From Xanthobacteraceae bacterium (GTDB taxonomy: Bacteria > Pseudomonadota > Alphaproteobacteria > Rhizobiales > Xanthobacteraceae), in the NCBI GenBank assembly GCA_029266425.1, contig JAQSWY010000003.1, positions 1 to 64,000 on the forward strand: DNA of 64,000 nt. The letters run 5' to 3'. The notes below the pieces were generated by a model, which made no database searches, was not told the DNA's origin, and saw nothing but the letters and a program-made list of their open reading frames with translations. Each line of letters opens with the position of its first letter. Within the stretch, counting starts at the first letter, position 1. This document shows, one piece after another, positions 9,201 through 16,734 of the stretch. Made by a program: the position numbers and the translations under genes.

Positions 9201-9388
9201 GCTCGGCGACGATCGTCGCGAAGACGCCGCTCATCGCCCTGTGCCTGCGCAAGGAGGTCTTCGTGGCGCTCCTGGCGGAGTTCCCGGACATGTCGCTGTC
9301 GGTCACGCGGCTGATGGTCAAGCGCCTGCAGGAAAACCTCACCAAGCTGAGCCGGCGCGAGCGCGAACCGACCAAATCCCAGACCTGA
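6287..9388 (+). CDS. ABC transporter-like membrane protein with degenerate nucleotide-binding domain and C-terminal cyclic nucleotide-binding domain
   Basis: 1033 aa; ABC transmembrane-like N-half; degenerate Walker A (GTAGQGAGC) and Walker B (ILVLNN); C-terminal cNMP-binding domain with cassette-like VGEMGIVTGDPRSATIVA. Confidence 0.88.
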   Translation: MIAAVGVVIVGTGLFSYIWRNSRREQAFILAVVVLSFPFYYLSLDLPKYIVTDALQGRAFTGGKETARLFHLSLDLPSWLGGSRIIFEGVQFGQLSYLFVLSGLFLLLVLINNVFKYVINMRKGALGERLLQRLRFDLFSVLLSFKPEAMQRVNPSEAATIIKDEVEPIGGFVGDAFVLPAFLGGQALTALAFILVQNFLLGLVVIVMVVVQAAIIPRLRREQIRLGRQRQIASRAFAGKVGEVVEAINEVTNHGTAAVERSLVAQRLETLFGIRYKLYGRKFAVKALNNLLAQVTPFLFYAMGGYFALTGRLDLGQLVAVIAAYRDVPPPIKELIDWDQQRLDVDAKFQQVMDQFSLGETPKDQATIPVETAAVAIPENGTIVAQGLTVISASGDHLLDRLSLTLPLGSHIAMTGTAGQGAGCLAQILAGRVTAFEGSLTIAGTPLAALPAETRGRDLAYAGPEPVVFDGTLRENILYGLRQAGRSGGWTIDHTRAGVASPIDLEVKLIEVLDTVDLADAVFRFGLTRRLASDEPTELIGQIAELRSGIRARLVASGAEEAVEPYDPASYTRNATIGENVLFGVPIDTAFSGARLASHALTQQVLNQCALTEPLIRMGRFIAATMLEIFSDLDPDHVLLEQFAFIGADEFPEYRDILARIEAGTADEADSLRLMGLALLYIEPRHRLGLLDADLEQRILAARHAFRAQAEATPEVADAIAFYDPRLYCSAAPLRDNLLFGLLAQVAASVRVINAIRQTLAEFGLDHEIYSWGLEQPAGYGGRLLFPAEKAQVGLARCLIKQPRILVLNNALGSFSPAEANTLIASIRTAMVGRTMIVVGREFADEQHFDMHVAFQGSKLVPKIDALAPATDRSTGADGRLENEELAALRAVPIFANLDVPRLKLLVFTSERMHFAPGEILFHQGDDSDAAYVVVSGTADVVIDGPDGPVVVSTVGTNAIVGEMGIVTGDPRSATIVAKTPLIALCLRKEVFVALLAEFPDMSLSVTRLMVKRLQENLTKLSRREREPTKSQT

Positions 9389-9454
9389 TCCGGCCCGCAC
9401 GCCCATCGCGGGTGGATCGCGCCGCGCGGCTGTGATGCACTTCACTCCTGAGCA

Positions 9455-9468
9455 TTTGTCCGCACAAA
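9455..9468. promoter_or_regulatory. Putative GntR operator (TTTGTCCGCACAAA)
   Basis: Near-perfect palindrome upstream of the cupin-tctCBA operon; matches three other sites in the locus. Confidence 0.6.
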
Positions 9469-9520
9469 GCGCAGTCAAATTGCCCGCTCGCGTTTACAAC
9501 GATAGCCCAACCGTATAAGC

Positions 9521-9534
9521 ATTTGTCCGGTCAT
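9521..9534. promoter_or_regulatory. Putative GntR operator (ATTTGTCCGGTCAT)
   Basis: Imperfect copy of the TTTGTCCGGACAAA palindrome, 66 bp after the first site. Confidence 0.55.
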
Positions 9535-9764
9535 TTGCCCCTATAGCTTGGCGTCGCGCTATGCGCTGCGCCCGGCGAATGTCCGAACTGATCACGGTCC
9601 GGAAACAGCATGCCCGACCAAGCAACAATCCAGGACATGCCATCTGGAAGGCGGCTTCGCACGCCGTTCCGATCGTTCCGGCCGATGATGGGCACGTGGC
9701 CCGCCAGCGCGGGGAACGCTCGGAGCGCTCGCGTGGCGTCGCCGCAACAAGAGGAGGAGACCGC

Positions 9765-10232
9765 ATGTCCGCTGAGGCCAAGGCCACATCCACCAGCACG
9801 ATTAACGAGGGCGCGATCAAGGCCGGAGACGGCGCCTATCTCTTCGATCTGCCTAACCTCGCCAAGATGGGAGCCGGCGAAAACTATTCCACGTCCTTCG
9901 GTTCTGTTGTCGAGGGCGAGCGCATCCAGATCGGCCTCATGAGCAAGCCGCGCGGTACCGGCGCTCGTCCCCATTCGCACCCCAATGAGCAGTGGAACTA
10001 TGTGCTGAAGGGCAAGCTGCGCGTCTATATTGAGGGCGAGGAAGAGCGGATCGCCGGTCCCGGCACCCTCATCTATTTTCCTGCCAACAAGATCCACGCA
10101 ACGGTCGCCCTTCCCGACGAAGATGTTGTCTTCTTCGTCGCCAAGGATCTCTCCTACGGCATCGCCGGCATCCCCGCGGACGGCATTCCGTCCGGCCCGC
10201 ATTATGACAAAGGCTTCGCACCGAAGCGCTGA
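9765..10232 (+). CDS. Cupin domain-containing protein
   Basis: Cupin motifs ARPHSHPNEQWNYVLKGKLRVYIEGEEERIAGPGTLIYFPANKIHATVA; GAGGAGGAG Shine-Dalgarno just upstream of ATG 9765. Confidence 0.88.
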   Translation: MSAEAKATSTSTINEGAIKAGDGAYLFDLPNLAKMGAGENYSTSFGSVVEGERIQIGLMSKPRGTGARPHSHPNEQWNYVLKGKLRVYIEGEEERIAGPGTLIYFPANKIHATVALPDEDVVFFVAKDLSYGIAGIPADGIPSGPHYDKGFAPKR

Positions 10233-10308
10233 ACGGCTCGTTCGCGAACACGGAACGGCATCGGCAGACGCGAATAACGCGCGCCGACACGATGGAAGAG
10301 GAAACGCC

Positions 10309-11289
10309 ATGATGAAACTCGCTGCCGGCGCGATCGCCGCGCTGATGTCGGTGGCGGCCACGGTCGCGATAACGCCCGTCGCCAACGCCCAGAGCTACCC
10401 GACCAAGCCGATCGAACTCGTCTGCTCGACCTCGCCCGGCTCCACCGCGGCCCAGTGGTGCCAGTTGATGGCGCAGATCCTGGCCAAGCCCGACGTGCTC
10501 GGAAAGCCCGTGAACGTCGCCTATAAGGGCGCCGGCTCAGGGAATGAGGCCGCGGTTTACACGCTGCAGCGCCCAGCCGACGGCTATACGCTGCTGCACG
10601 CGAGCGCCAGCTTCAGCGGCTACATGAACCTGCCGACCTTCTCCGCCAAGCCGGACGACTTCGAGTTCCTCGCCAGGATCGAGAAGTTCATCTACGTGCT
10701 CGCAGTGCCAACCGACAGCAAGTACAAGACCTTCGTCGAGCTCGTCTCGGCCGCCAAGGCCGCGCCCGGCACGATCGCCGTCGCCGGCAACAAGATCGGC
10801 TCGATCCACCACAAGCACATCATCGCCGCCTTCAAGGCCGGCGGCGCGCACGTGAACCACATCCCCTATGAGGGCTCGGGCGATGCAGTCCGCGACCTGC
10901 TTGGCGGCCACGTGCCGGTCGGCCTCGGCTCCATCGGACAGATCCAGCCACATGCGGAAGCCGGCAAGCTGCGCCCGCTGGTGGTGTTGAACGAGAAGCG
11001 CTCGCCCGCCATGCCCGATGTGCCGACCATCCAGGAACTCGGCTACGTCTATCCGATCTCGCATCAGTGGCAGGGCATCTTCGTCAAGAAGGGCACGCCC
11101 GAGGCGGTGAAGGCAAAGCTGCGCGAGGCGTTCGGCAAGGTGGTCAACGGACCCGAATATGCCGACTATCTGAAAAACAGCCCGCATGTCGAAAAGGCGT
11201 TCGATACCGACGGCGCCGCGCTGCAGAAGTCGTTCCAGGACGAGCTGAACGACTATCGCGGCTTCATGCAGGCCAACGGCATTCTTTGA
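10309..11289 (+). CDS. tctC: Tripartite tricarboxylate transporter substrate-binding protein (Bug/TctC family)
   Basis: Signal peptide then AQSYPTKPIELVCSTSPGSTAAQW...GGHVPVGLGSIGQIQPHAEAGKLRPLVVLNEKRSPAMPDVPTIQELGY. Confidence 0.92.
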   Translation: MMKLAAGAIAALMSVAATVAITPVANAQSYPTKPIELVCSTSPGSTAAQWCQLMAQILAKPDVLGKPVNVAYKGAGSGNEAAVYTLQRPADGYTLLHASASFSGYMNLPTFSAKPDDFEFLARIEKFIYVLAVPTDSKYKTFVELVSAAKAAPGTIAVAGNKIGSIHHKHIIAAFKAGGAHVNHIPYEGSGDAVRDLLGGHVPVGLGSIGQIQPHAEAGKLRPLVVLNEKRSPAMPDVPTIQELGYVYPISHQWQGIFVKKGTPEAVKAKLREAFGKVVNGPEYADYLKNSPHVEKAFDTDGAALQKSFQDELNDYRGFMQANGIL

Positions 11290-11378
11290 GGTCGCGCCGC
11301 TCCTGCACCCGCGCCGGCCGTGAGGCTGTCGCGGGTGACCGGCGCCGGACATTGCGCATTCGAGATTGGTTGGTTGGC

Positions 11379-11876
11379 ATGATCACCTTCAGCAGACGTC
11401 GGGCAGAGGCCGCGACCGCACTGGTGCTGCTCGGCGCCATCGTTTTGCTGTTCGTCCACACCTTCAGCTTTGCGCCGTCACCGATGCGCGGCTATCCGGG
11501 CGCGGCTTTCATGCCGCGGCTGATCCTTATCTATGCGGGCATCTTCGTCCTGCTCTGGCTGGCGCGGCTGCTGCTGTGGCGCACCCCGGTGGTCGACGAA
11601 CTCGGCATCGAGCGCGACGACACCGTCGAGTTCGAGTACCGCGACTACCTCATCACGATCGCCGCTGTTCTCGGCTTTGTCGTTGCGCTCGATTGGGTGG
11701 GATTCGAGGTCGCCTGCTTCGTGTTGCTGGTTCTCCTGTTCCTCGGCCGAATACCCAATCTGGCCCTCAATCTCCTCGTATCGGCACTGACGACGATCGT
11801 GTTCTATGCGGTGTTCGTGCTGCTGCTGAACGTCACCGTGCCGCTCGCTTTTCTCCCTGCCTATATCTCGTTCTGA
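11379..11876 (+). CDS. tctB: Tripartite tricarboxylate transporter small membrane subunit TctB
   Basis: Four-TM small membrane protein between TctC and TctA genes. Confidence 0.85.
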   Translation: MITFSRRRAEAATALVLLGAIVLLFVHTFSFAPSPMRGYPGAAFMPRLILIYAGIFVLLWLARLLLWRTPVVDELGIERDDTVEFEYRDYLITIAAVLGFVVALDWVGFEVACFVLLVLLFLGRIPNLALNLLVSALTTIVFYAVFVLLLNVTVPLAFLPAYISF

Positions 11877-11880
11877 GGGT

Positions 11881-13407
11881 GTGGCCGTGGGTGTGCTGTT
11901 CGACAATTTCCTTCCCGCACTCTACCTGGTGCTGGCGCCGAACAATCTGCTGATCATGACGATCGGGATCATTGTCGGCACCATACTTGGCGCGCTGCCG
12001 GGCTTCGGCGCCGCCCAGGCGCTGGCGCTGATGTTCCCGTTCACCTTTGGCATGAGCCCGGAATCGGGAGCGCTCTTCTTCATCGCCATCTATGCGGCGG
12101 CGGAATATGGCGGCTCGATCCCGGCCATCCTCATCCGCACCCCCGGCACCACGGCGGCGGCCATCACCGTGCTCGACGGCTATCCGATGGCGCAGCAAGG
12201 CAAGGCCAGCCGCGGACTCAAGATCTCGCTCTATACCGGTGTCGTCGGCAGCATCGTGAGCAGTTTCATCTTCCTGTTCGCAGCATCGAGCCTCGCCTGG
12301 GTCGGGCTGCAGTTCGGGCCGAGCGAGATGTTTGCGGTCGGCATCTTCGGCCTGTCGATCATCGGAAGCTTCTTCGGCGACAGCCCGGTGAAGGGCTTCA
12401 TCGCCACCGGCATAGGGCTGTTCCTCGCGACCATTGGCAGTTCGGGATTCGCCGGCCTGCGCTTCACCTTCGACCAGCCCGCGCTCATGGACGGCGTGCC
12501 GTTGCTGGTGGTCATCATCGGCGTGATGGCAATTCCGGAAGCCTTCAGCCTGATGATGGCGCGCAAGGGCGATGACCCGGAACTCGCCAAGATGACGACC
12601 GGCGACATCGAGGCCAATCGCGTCGGCTGGAAGGTGATGAAGGACCTCACCCCGACCATGGCCAGGGCGACCTTGATCGGCACCGCCGTCGGCGCGATCC
12701 CCGGCCCCGGCGCCACGGTCTCGTCGCTGCTCGCCTATAGCGAGGAAAAGCGCTGGTCGAAGTACCCCGAGAAGTTCGGCACCGGCATTGACGAGGGCGT
12801 TGCCGCGCCGGAGACGGCGAACAATGCCGTCGTCGCGGGATCGCTCATTCCCTCGCTGGCGCTCGGCATTCCGGGATCCGGCGCCATCGCCATCCTGCTC
12901 GGCCTGCTCATCAGCAAGGGCGTGGTGCCGGGGCCGCTGCTGTTCACCAAGGACAGCCCGCTGGTGATGGCGGTGTTTCTCGGCCTGATCGCCTCGGCAT
13001 TGCTAATGCTGGTGGTCGGCATTGCCGGTGTGCGCATCTTCGCGCAGGTCGCGCGCATCCCGCGCTACATACTGGCGCCGTTCGTACTGATGCTGCTCAT
13101 CATCGGCACGTACTCCTATCAGAACTACGCCGCCCACGTGGTCATGGCCCTGGCGCTCGGCGCGGTCGCCTTTTGGCTCGAGAAAATCCGCGTTCCGGTT
13201 ATCCCGATCGTTCTGGCATTCGTGATGGGGCCAATCATCGAATCCAATCTCAACCGCGCGATGGTGATCCATGGCGGCGATCTCGGCTTCTTCCTCACCC
13301 GGCCCATCACCATCGCCATCCTGCTGCTGGCGCTGGCGACGGCAGTATTGGGGTTCCTGCGCTCACGACCGCCGGCAAGCGCAGCGGGCGAGCCCGTGAC
13401 CCAATAG
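11881..13407 (+). CDS. tctA: Tripartite tricarboxylate transporter large membrane subunit TctA
   Basis: GTG start; GTILGALPGFGAAQALALMFPFTFGM and IPGPGATVSSLLAYSEEKRWSKYPEKFGTGIDEGVAAPETANNAVVAGSLIPSLALGIPGSG are TctA hallmarks. Confidence 0.95.
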   Translation: MAVGVLFDNFLPALYLVLAPNNLLIMTIGIIVGTILGALPGFGAAQALALMFPFTFGMSPESGALFFIAIYAAAEYGGSIPAILIRTPGTTAAAITVLDGYPMAQQGKASRGLKISLYTGVVGSIVSSFIFLFAASSLAWVGLQFGPSEMFAVGIFGLSIIGSFFGDSPVKGFIATGIGLFLATIGSSGFAGLRFTFDQPALMDGVPLLVVIIGVMAIPEAFSLMMARKGDDPELAKMTTGDIEANRVGWKVMKDLTPTMARATLIGTAVGAIPGPGATVSSLLAYSEEKRWSKYPEKFGTGIDEGVAAPETANNAVVAGSLIPSLALGIPGSGAIAILLGLLISKGVVPGPLLFTKDSPLVMAVFLGLIASALLMLVVGIAGVRIFAQVARIPRYILAPFVLMLLIIGTYSYQNYAAHVVMALALGAVAFWLEKIRVPVIPIVLAFVMGPIIESNLNRAMVIHGGDLGFFLTRPITIAILLLALATAVLGFLRSRPPASAAGEPVTQ

Positions 13408-13445
13408 GATCCATCGCCGCGGAGTCTATCCGAACGGAAAGGGAT

Positions 13446-14210
13446 TTAGCGGCGCTCGAACTCGATATTGAGCGAGAAGCGGCTCTCCGGATGCACCGAA
13501 TAGGTGACCAGGAAGATCGCCCCGTCCGGCCCGCGATAACGCCGGATGATGATCAGAGCCGGATCGTTCTCCTGAGCCATCAGGGGCGCGGCGAGCTCGG
13601 CGGTGATGTGCCCGACGAAGATCTCGATCTGCGCGTGCGCCGCGCGACAGTCGAGGTGCTCCTCGATCTGCCGCACCACCGGCGCGCCGGTTGGATTGGG
13701 GAGGTCGAACACCGAGGCGAATTTCGGCAGCACATAGATGTCGAGATAGGAGATCGGCGCGCTCGATGTGCGAGTGAGCCGCATCGCCTTCAGCCGCACC
13801 CAGTGTGCGCCCACCTTGCTCTTGAGCAGCATCGCCAGCTCGGGCGAAGCCTTGATGTGATCGATCTTCAATTGCCGGCGATAGGTCTCGGACGGGTATT
13901 GCAGCAACTCCTCAATCGAGGAGAGGGTCTGCACGAAGCCTTCCCGCCGGCGGCTGGCGATGACGACGGTTCCGACACCCGGCGTCGCCTCGATCAAGCC
14001 CTGCTCGCGCAGGCCCGACAACGCCTGGCGCACGGTGAAGCGGCTGACATCGAAACGCGCGCATAATTCATGCTCGGTCGGCAAGCGAGCGCCGAGCGCG
14101 TGCACGCCGGTCTCGATCTCGCGGCGCAGCACCGCCTCGATCTCGAGATAGCGCGCACCCTGCCCCGAGGAAGCCCTCGGACCGGCATCGCCTGACTTCA
14201 CATCGGTCAT
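13446..14210 (-). CDS. GntR family transcriptional regulator (HutC/UTRA type)
   Basis: wHTH YLEIEAVLRREIETGVHALGARLPTEHELCARFDVSRFTVRQALSGLREQGLIEATPGVGTVV followed by a UTRA-like effector domain. Confidence 0.92.
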   Translation of the reverse strand: MTDVKSGDAGPRASSGQGARYLEIEAVLRREIETGVHALGARLPTEHELCARFDVSRFTVRQALSGLREQGLIEATPGVGTVVIASRRREGFVQTLSSIEELLQYPSETYRRQLKIDHIKASPELAMLLKSKVGAHWVRLKAMRLTRTSSAPISYLDIYVLPKFASVFDLPNPTGAPVVRQIEEHLDCRAAHAQIEIFVGHITAELAAPLMAQENDPALIIIRRYRGPDGAIFLVTYSVHPESRFSLNIEFERR

Positions 14211-14328
14211 CGGCCCTCACCAGTACTGCTCCCCACCAGCATCTCCGAGAATCGCGGGCAGCGACGCGTGAGACTATAGCGCCTGACGCCCGTGCGGTCC
14301 TGGGCCGCGCTGTACCTGCTCGAAGCGC

Positions 14329-14342
14329 CTTGTCCGGACAAG
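14329..14342. promoter_or_regulatory. Putative GntR operator (CTTGTCCGGACAAG, perfect palindrome)
   Basis: Perfect 14-bp palindrome between the oxidoreductase stop and the gntR start. Confidence 0.65.
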
Positions 14343-14349
14343 ACGTCGA

Positions 14350-15435
14350 TCAGAGCGCCACCAGCACGCCGTTCTTCAGGTCGTTGATCTGGGCGATGGA
14401 CTGGTTGGAGAGCGGCAGGTCGACGGGCTCGTTGATGGCAGCGGACAGGTCCGCGGCGGTATAGGATTCCATCACCATGCGGGCATGCTCGGGCGCCACC
14501 ATGACCGGCCCGTCGCGCAGCACCGCCTCGAGGAAATGGATGGTCTCCGGCCCCATCTGGCCTGCGAACACATGGTCCACCTGCTCGCCCGGCATGGTCG
14601 ACATCGGAAAGCGCGTGCCCTCGCTCACCGTGCTCAGCCAATTGTCGCGCTGGGTGTCGTCGAGGATCAGCGCGCCTTCGGTGCCGGTGATCTCGATCCA
14701 GGTGCCGCAATAGTTCGGATAGGCCGGCGGAAGGTTCCAGCCGCCGCCGACCACCACCAGCATCCCATTGTCCATGGTCACCGTGGACCACATGCAGTCA
14801 TAGGAGCCGTTGACCTCCTGCATGTAGCCATACGCGCCCTGCGAATAGACGCGCACCGGCTTCGCCGGCTCCAGCAGCCAGAACACGAAATCGAGATCGT
14901 GGGTGGATTCCATCGCAGCCGGAGAGAGCTTGACCCGCGAGGCGATCTTCTTGCCGAGGCTGCGCGACAGATGCCGGCTGACCATGACGCTGACGACGCG
15001 GCCGAGCGTGCCGTCGGCGACCTTCTTCTTGGCGTAGGCGATCTTGGGATTGAAGCGCTGCGAATAGCCGATGGTGAACTTCACATGGTTGCGCCTGGCG
15101 ATCTCGATGAGTTCGCTCGCCTCCCACATCTCCAATGCAATCGGCTTTTCCAGCAGCACGTGCTTGCCGGCGCGCAAGCAGTCCCGAGCGATGGGGAAAT
15201 GAGTGTGTTCGGGCGTGGTCGAGATATAGACCACCTTGATGGCATCGTTGCCCACGATGTCCTGATAATCGAGCGTCGCCGTGGCCGGCCGGGTGAGCTG
15301 GCGCACCTCCTCCAGGCGCTCGGGGCGGATCTCGCAAATGTGCAGCTTGTCGACCAATGCCGAGCGCGACAGCGTCTCGGCACGAATGCCACCACACCAG
15401 CCGGTGCCGATCACCGCAACCTCGACCTGCCGCAT
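14350..15435 (-). CDS. Gfo/Idh/MocA family NAD(P)-dependent oxidoreductase
   Basis: VEVAVIGTGWCGGIRAETLS Rossmann start; VYISTTPEHTHFPIARDCLRAGKHVLLEKPIALEMWEASELIEIARR (EKP motif). Confidence 0.92.
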   Translation of the reverse strand: MRQVEVAVIGTGWCGGIRAETLSRSALVDKLHICEIRPERLEEVRQLTRPATATLDYQDIVGNDAIKVVYISTTPEHTHFPIARDCLRAGKHVLLEKPIALEMWEASELIEIARRNHVKFTIGYSQRFNPKIAYAKKKVADGTLGRVVSVMVSRHLSRSLGKKIASRVKLSPAAMESTHDLDFVFWLLEPAKPVRVYSQGAYGYMQEVNGSYDCMWSTVTMDNGMLVVVGGGWNLPPAYPNYCGTWIEITGTEGALILDDTQRDNWLSTVSEGTRFPMSTMPGEQVDHVFAGQMGPETIHFLEAVLRDGPVMVAPEHARMVMESYTAADLSAAINEPVDLPLSNQSIAQINDLKNGVLVAL

Positions 15436-15482
15436 CGCCTGAAGCCTCCCTGCCCGCTGTCGACGGCAATCAACCGTCGATG

Positions 15483-15498
15483 ATTTGTCCGGACATAT
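15483..15498. promoter_or_regulatory. Putative GntR operator (ATTTGTCCGGACATAT)
   Basis: Palindromic TTGTCCGGACA core about 50 bp upstream of the oxidoreductase start. Confidence 0.62.
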
Positions 15499-15554
15499 AG
15501 GAGGAATGGGACCACGTGTCCATGGCAGACAGCCATCGCCCACACTGAATCGAC

Positions 15555-15578
15555 AGCGCCGGCCTCGCGGCCGGCGCT
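15555..15578. terminator. 10-bp perfect stem-loop between the Omp and oxidoreductase genes
   Basis: AGCGCCGGCC-TCGC-GGCCGGCGCT; no clear T-tract, so terminator function is uncertain. Confidence 0.4.
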
Positions 15579-15604
15579 GGATTGCTAGTGACGATCTGAC
15601 CAGA

Positions 15605-16501
15605 TCACCACTTGTAGTTCAGGCCGGCCTTGATGGTGTGGAATTGGGTCTCCACATCGATCTTGGCACCGACCACGATGTAGTCGAAGTCGGGAGCTAA
15701 GAACTCGTCCTGTGCCTTGAACAGATTCTGCTTTCCGAGATCGACGTATAGATATTCGGTCTTGAAGGTCCAATGGTCGGTGATGGCGTATTCGAGGCCC
15801 GCCCCGATGGTCCAGCCCCAATTGGTATCCGACTTCGAGACCGAAATGCCCCCCTCATCTCCCGTGCCGTCGAAGATCGAGATACTGCCGTGCGACTTCA
15901 CCTTACCGTAAGCCGCACCGCCGGTGCCGTAGAGGAAGACGCGATCCCAGGCATAACCGAGACGGGCGCGGATGGTGCCGAACCATTCAACCTCGGAGCC
16001 GGCGCTGAAATTGACGCCGCCAAGTAGATCATCGTCCTCGAACAGATTGGCATTGCCGGAGAGCTCGCCCTCGATGCCGGACCATTGGAAGTCGGCTTCG
16101 ACGCCGATCACCCAGCTGTTCTCGAACTGGTAATTGTAGCCAATCTGACCGCCGCCGAAGAAGCCGCTGGAGGTGAGGTCGAACGCGCCCTTGAGATCGA
16201 GAGACTCATCCAGCACATATCCGGGAGGAAGATTCTCAGGTTCTCCAAAGCGCGCCGCCGCGACGTCCTCGGACTGAGCCTCACACCGGATCTCGCATTC
16301 ATACTCATCCGCGAAGGCGTGGAACGGGTAACGGAACTTGTCGCCGCCATAACCGACGTTCGCGCCGATATAGAAGCCGGTCCAGGAGAAGACCGGGATC
16401 ACAACCGGAGCCGGCGCCTTCACCGGATAGGACATATCGGCGGCGACAGCCGGAAACGCGAGCACCGCCAGACTTACAATACCAAGCGCAATAGACCTCA
16501 T
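15605..16501 (-). CDS. Outer membrane beta-barrel protein (Omp25/Omp31-like porin family)
   Basis: Signal peptide MRSIALGIVSLAVLAFPAVAA; FSWTGFYIGANVGYGG; C-terminal IKAGLNYKW. Confidence 0.9.
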   Translation of the reverse strand: MRSIALGIVSLAVLAFPAVAADMSYPVKAPAPVVIPVFSWTGFYIGANVGYGGDKFRYPFHAFADEYECEIRCEAQSEDVAAARFGEPENLPPGYVLDESLDLKGAFDLTSSGFFGGGQIGYNYQFENSWVIGVEADFQWSGIEGELSGNANLFEDDDLLGGVNFSAGSEVEWFGTIRARLGYAWDRVFLYGTGGAAYGKVKSHGSISIFDGTGDEGGISVSKSDTNWGWTIGAGLEYAITDHWTFKTEYLYVDLGKQNLFKAQDEFLAPDFDYIVVGAKIDVETQFHTIKAGLNYKW

Positions 16502-16734
16502 TTCCCGACCCCCTAAGGAAACTACCCGAGGGTCAGTGTAGTCGTGAGTCCAACTATACCAGAAGTGCATTTATGCAACACCGGCAATTATACTTTGGAA
16601 ACAAGCGGAATACTGCAACGCAGAAAGGTATCATACGGTGGATTCCCAAGTATTAATTTCTCAAAATTACCCTCATCATTTGCATAGCAATATTCGTCCG
16701 ATAATGATCTGCGCCTTCTCCCAACCGTTCGCGC

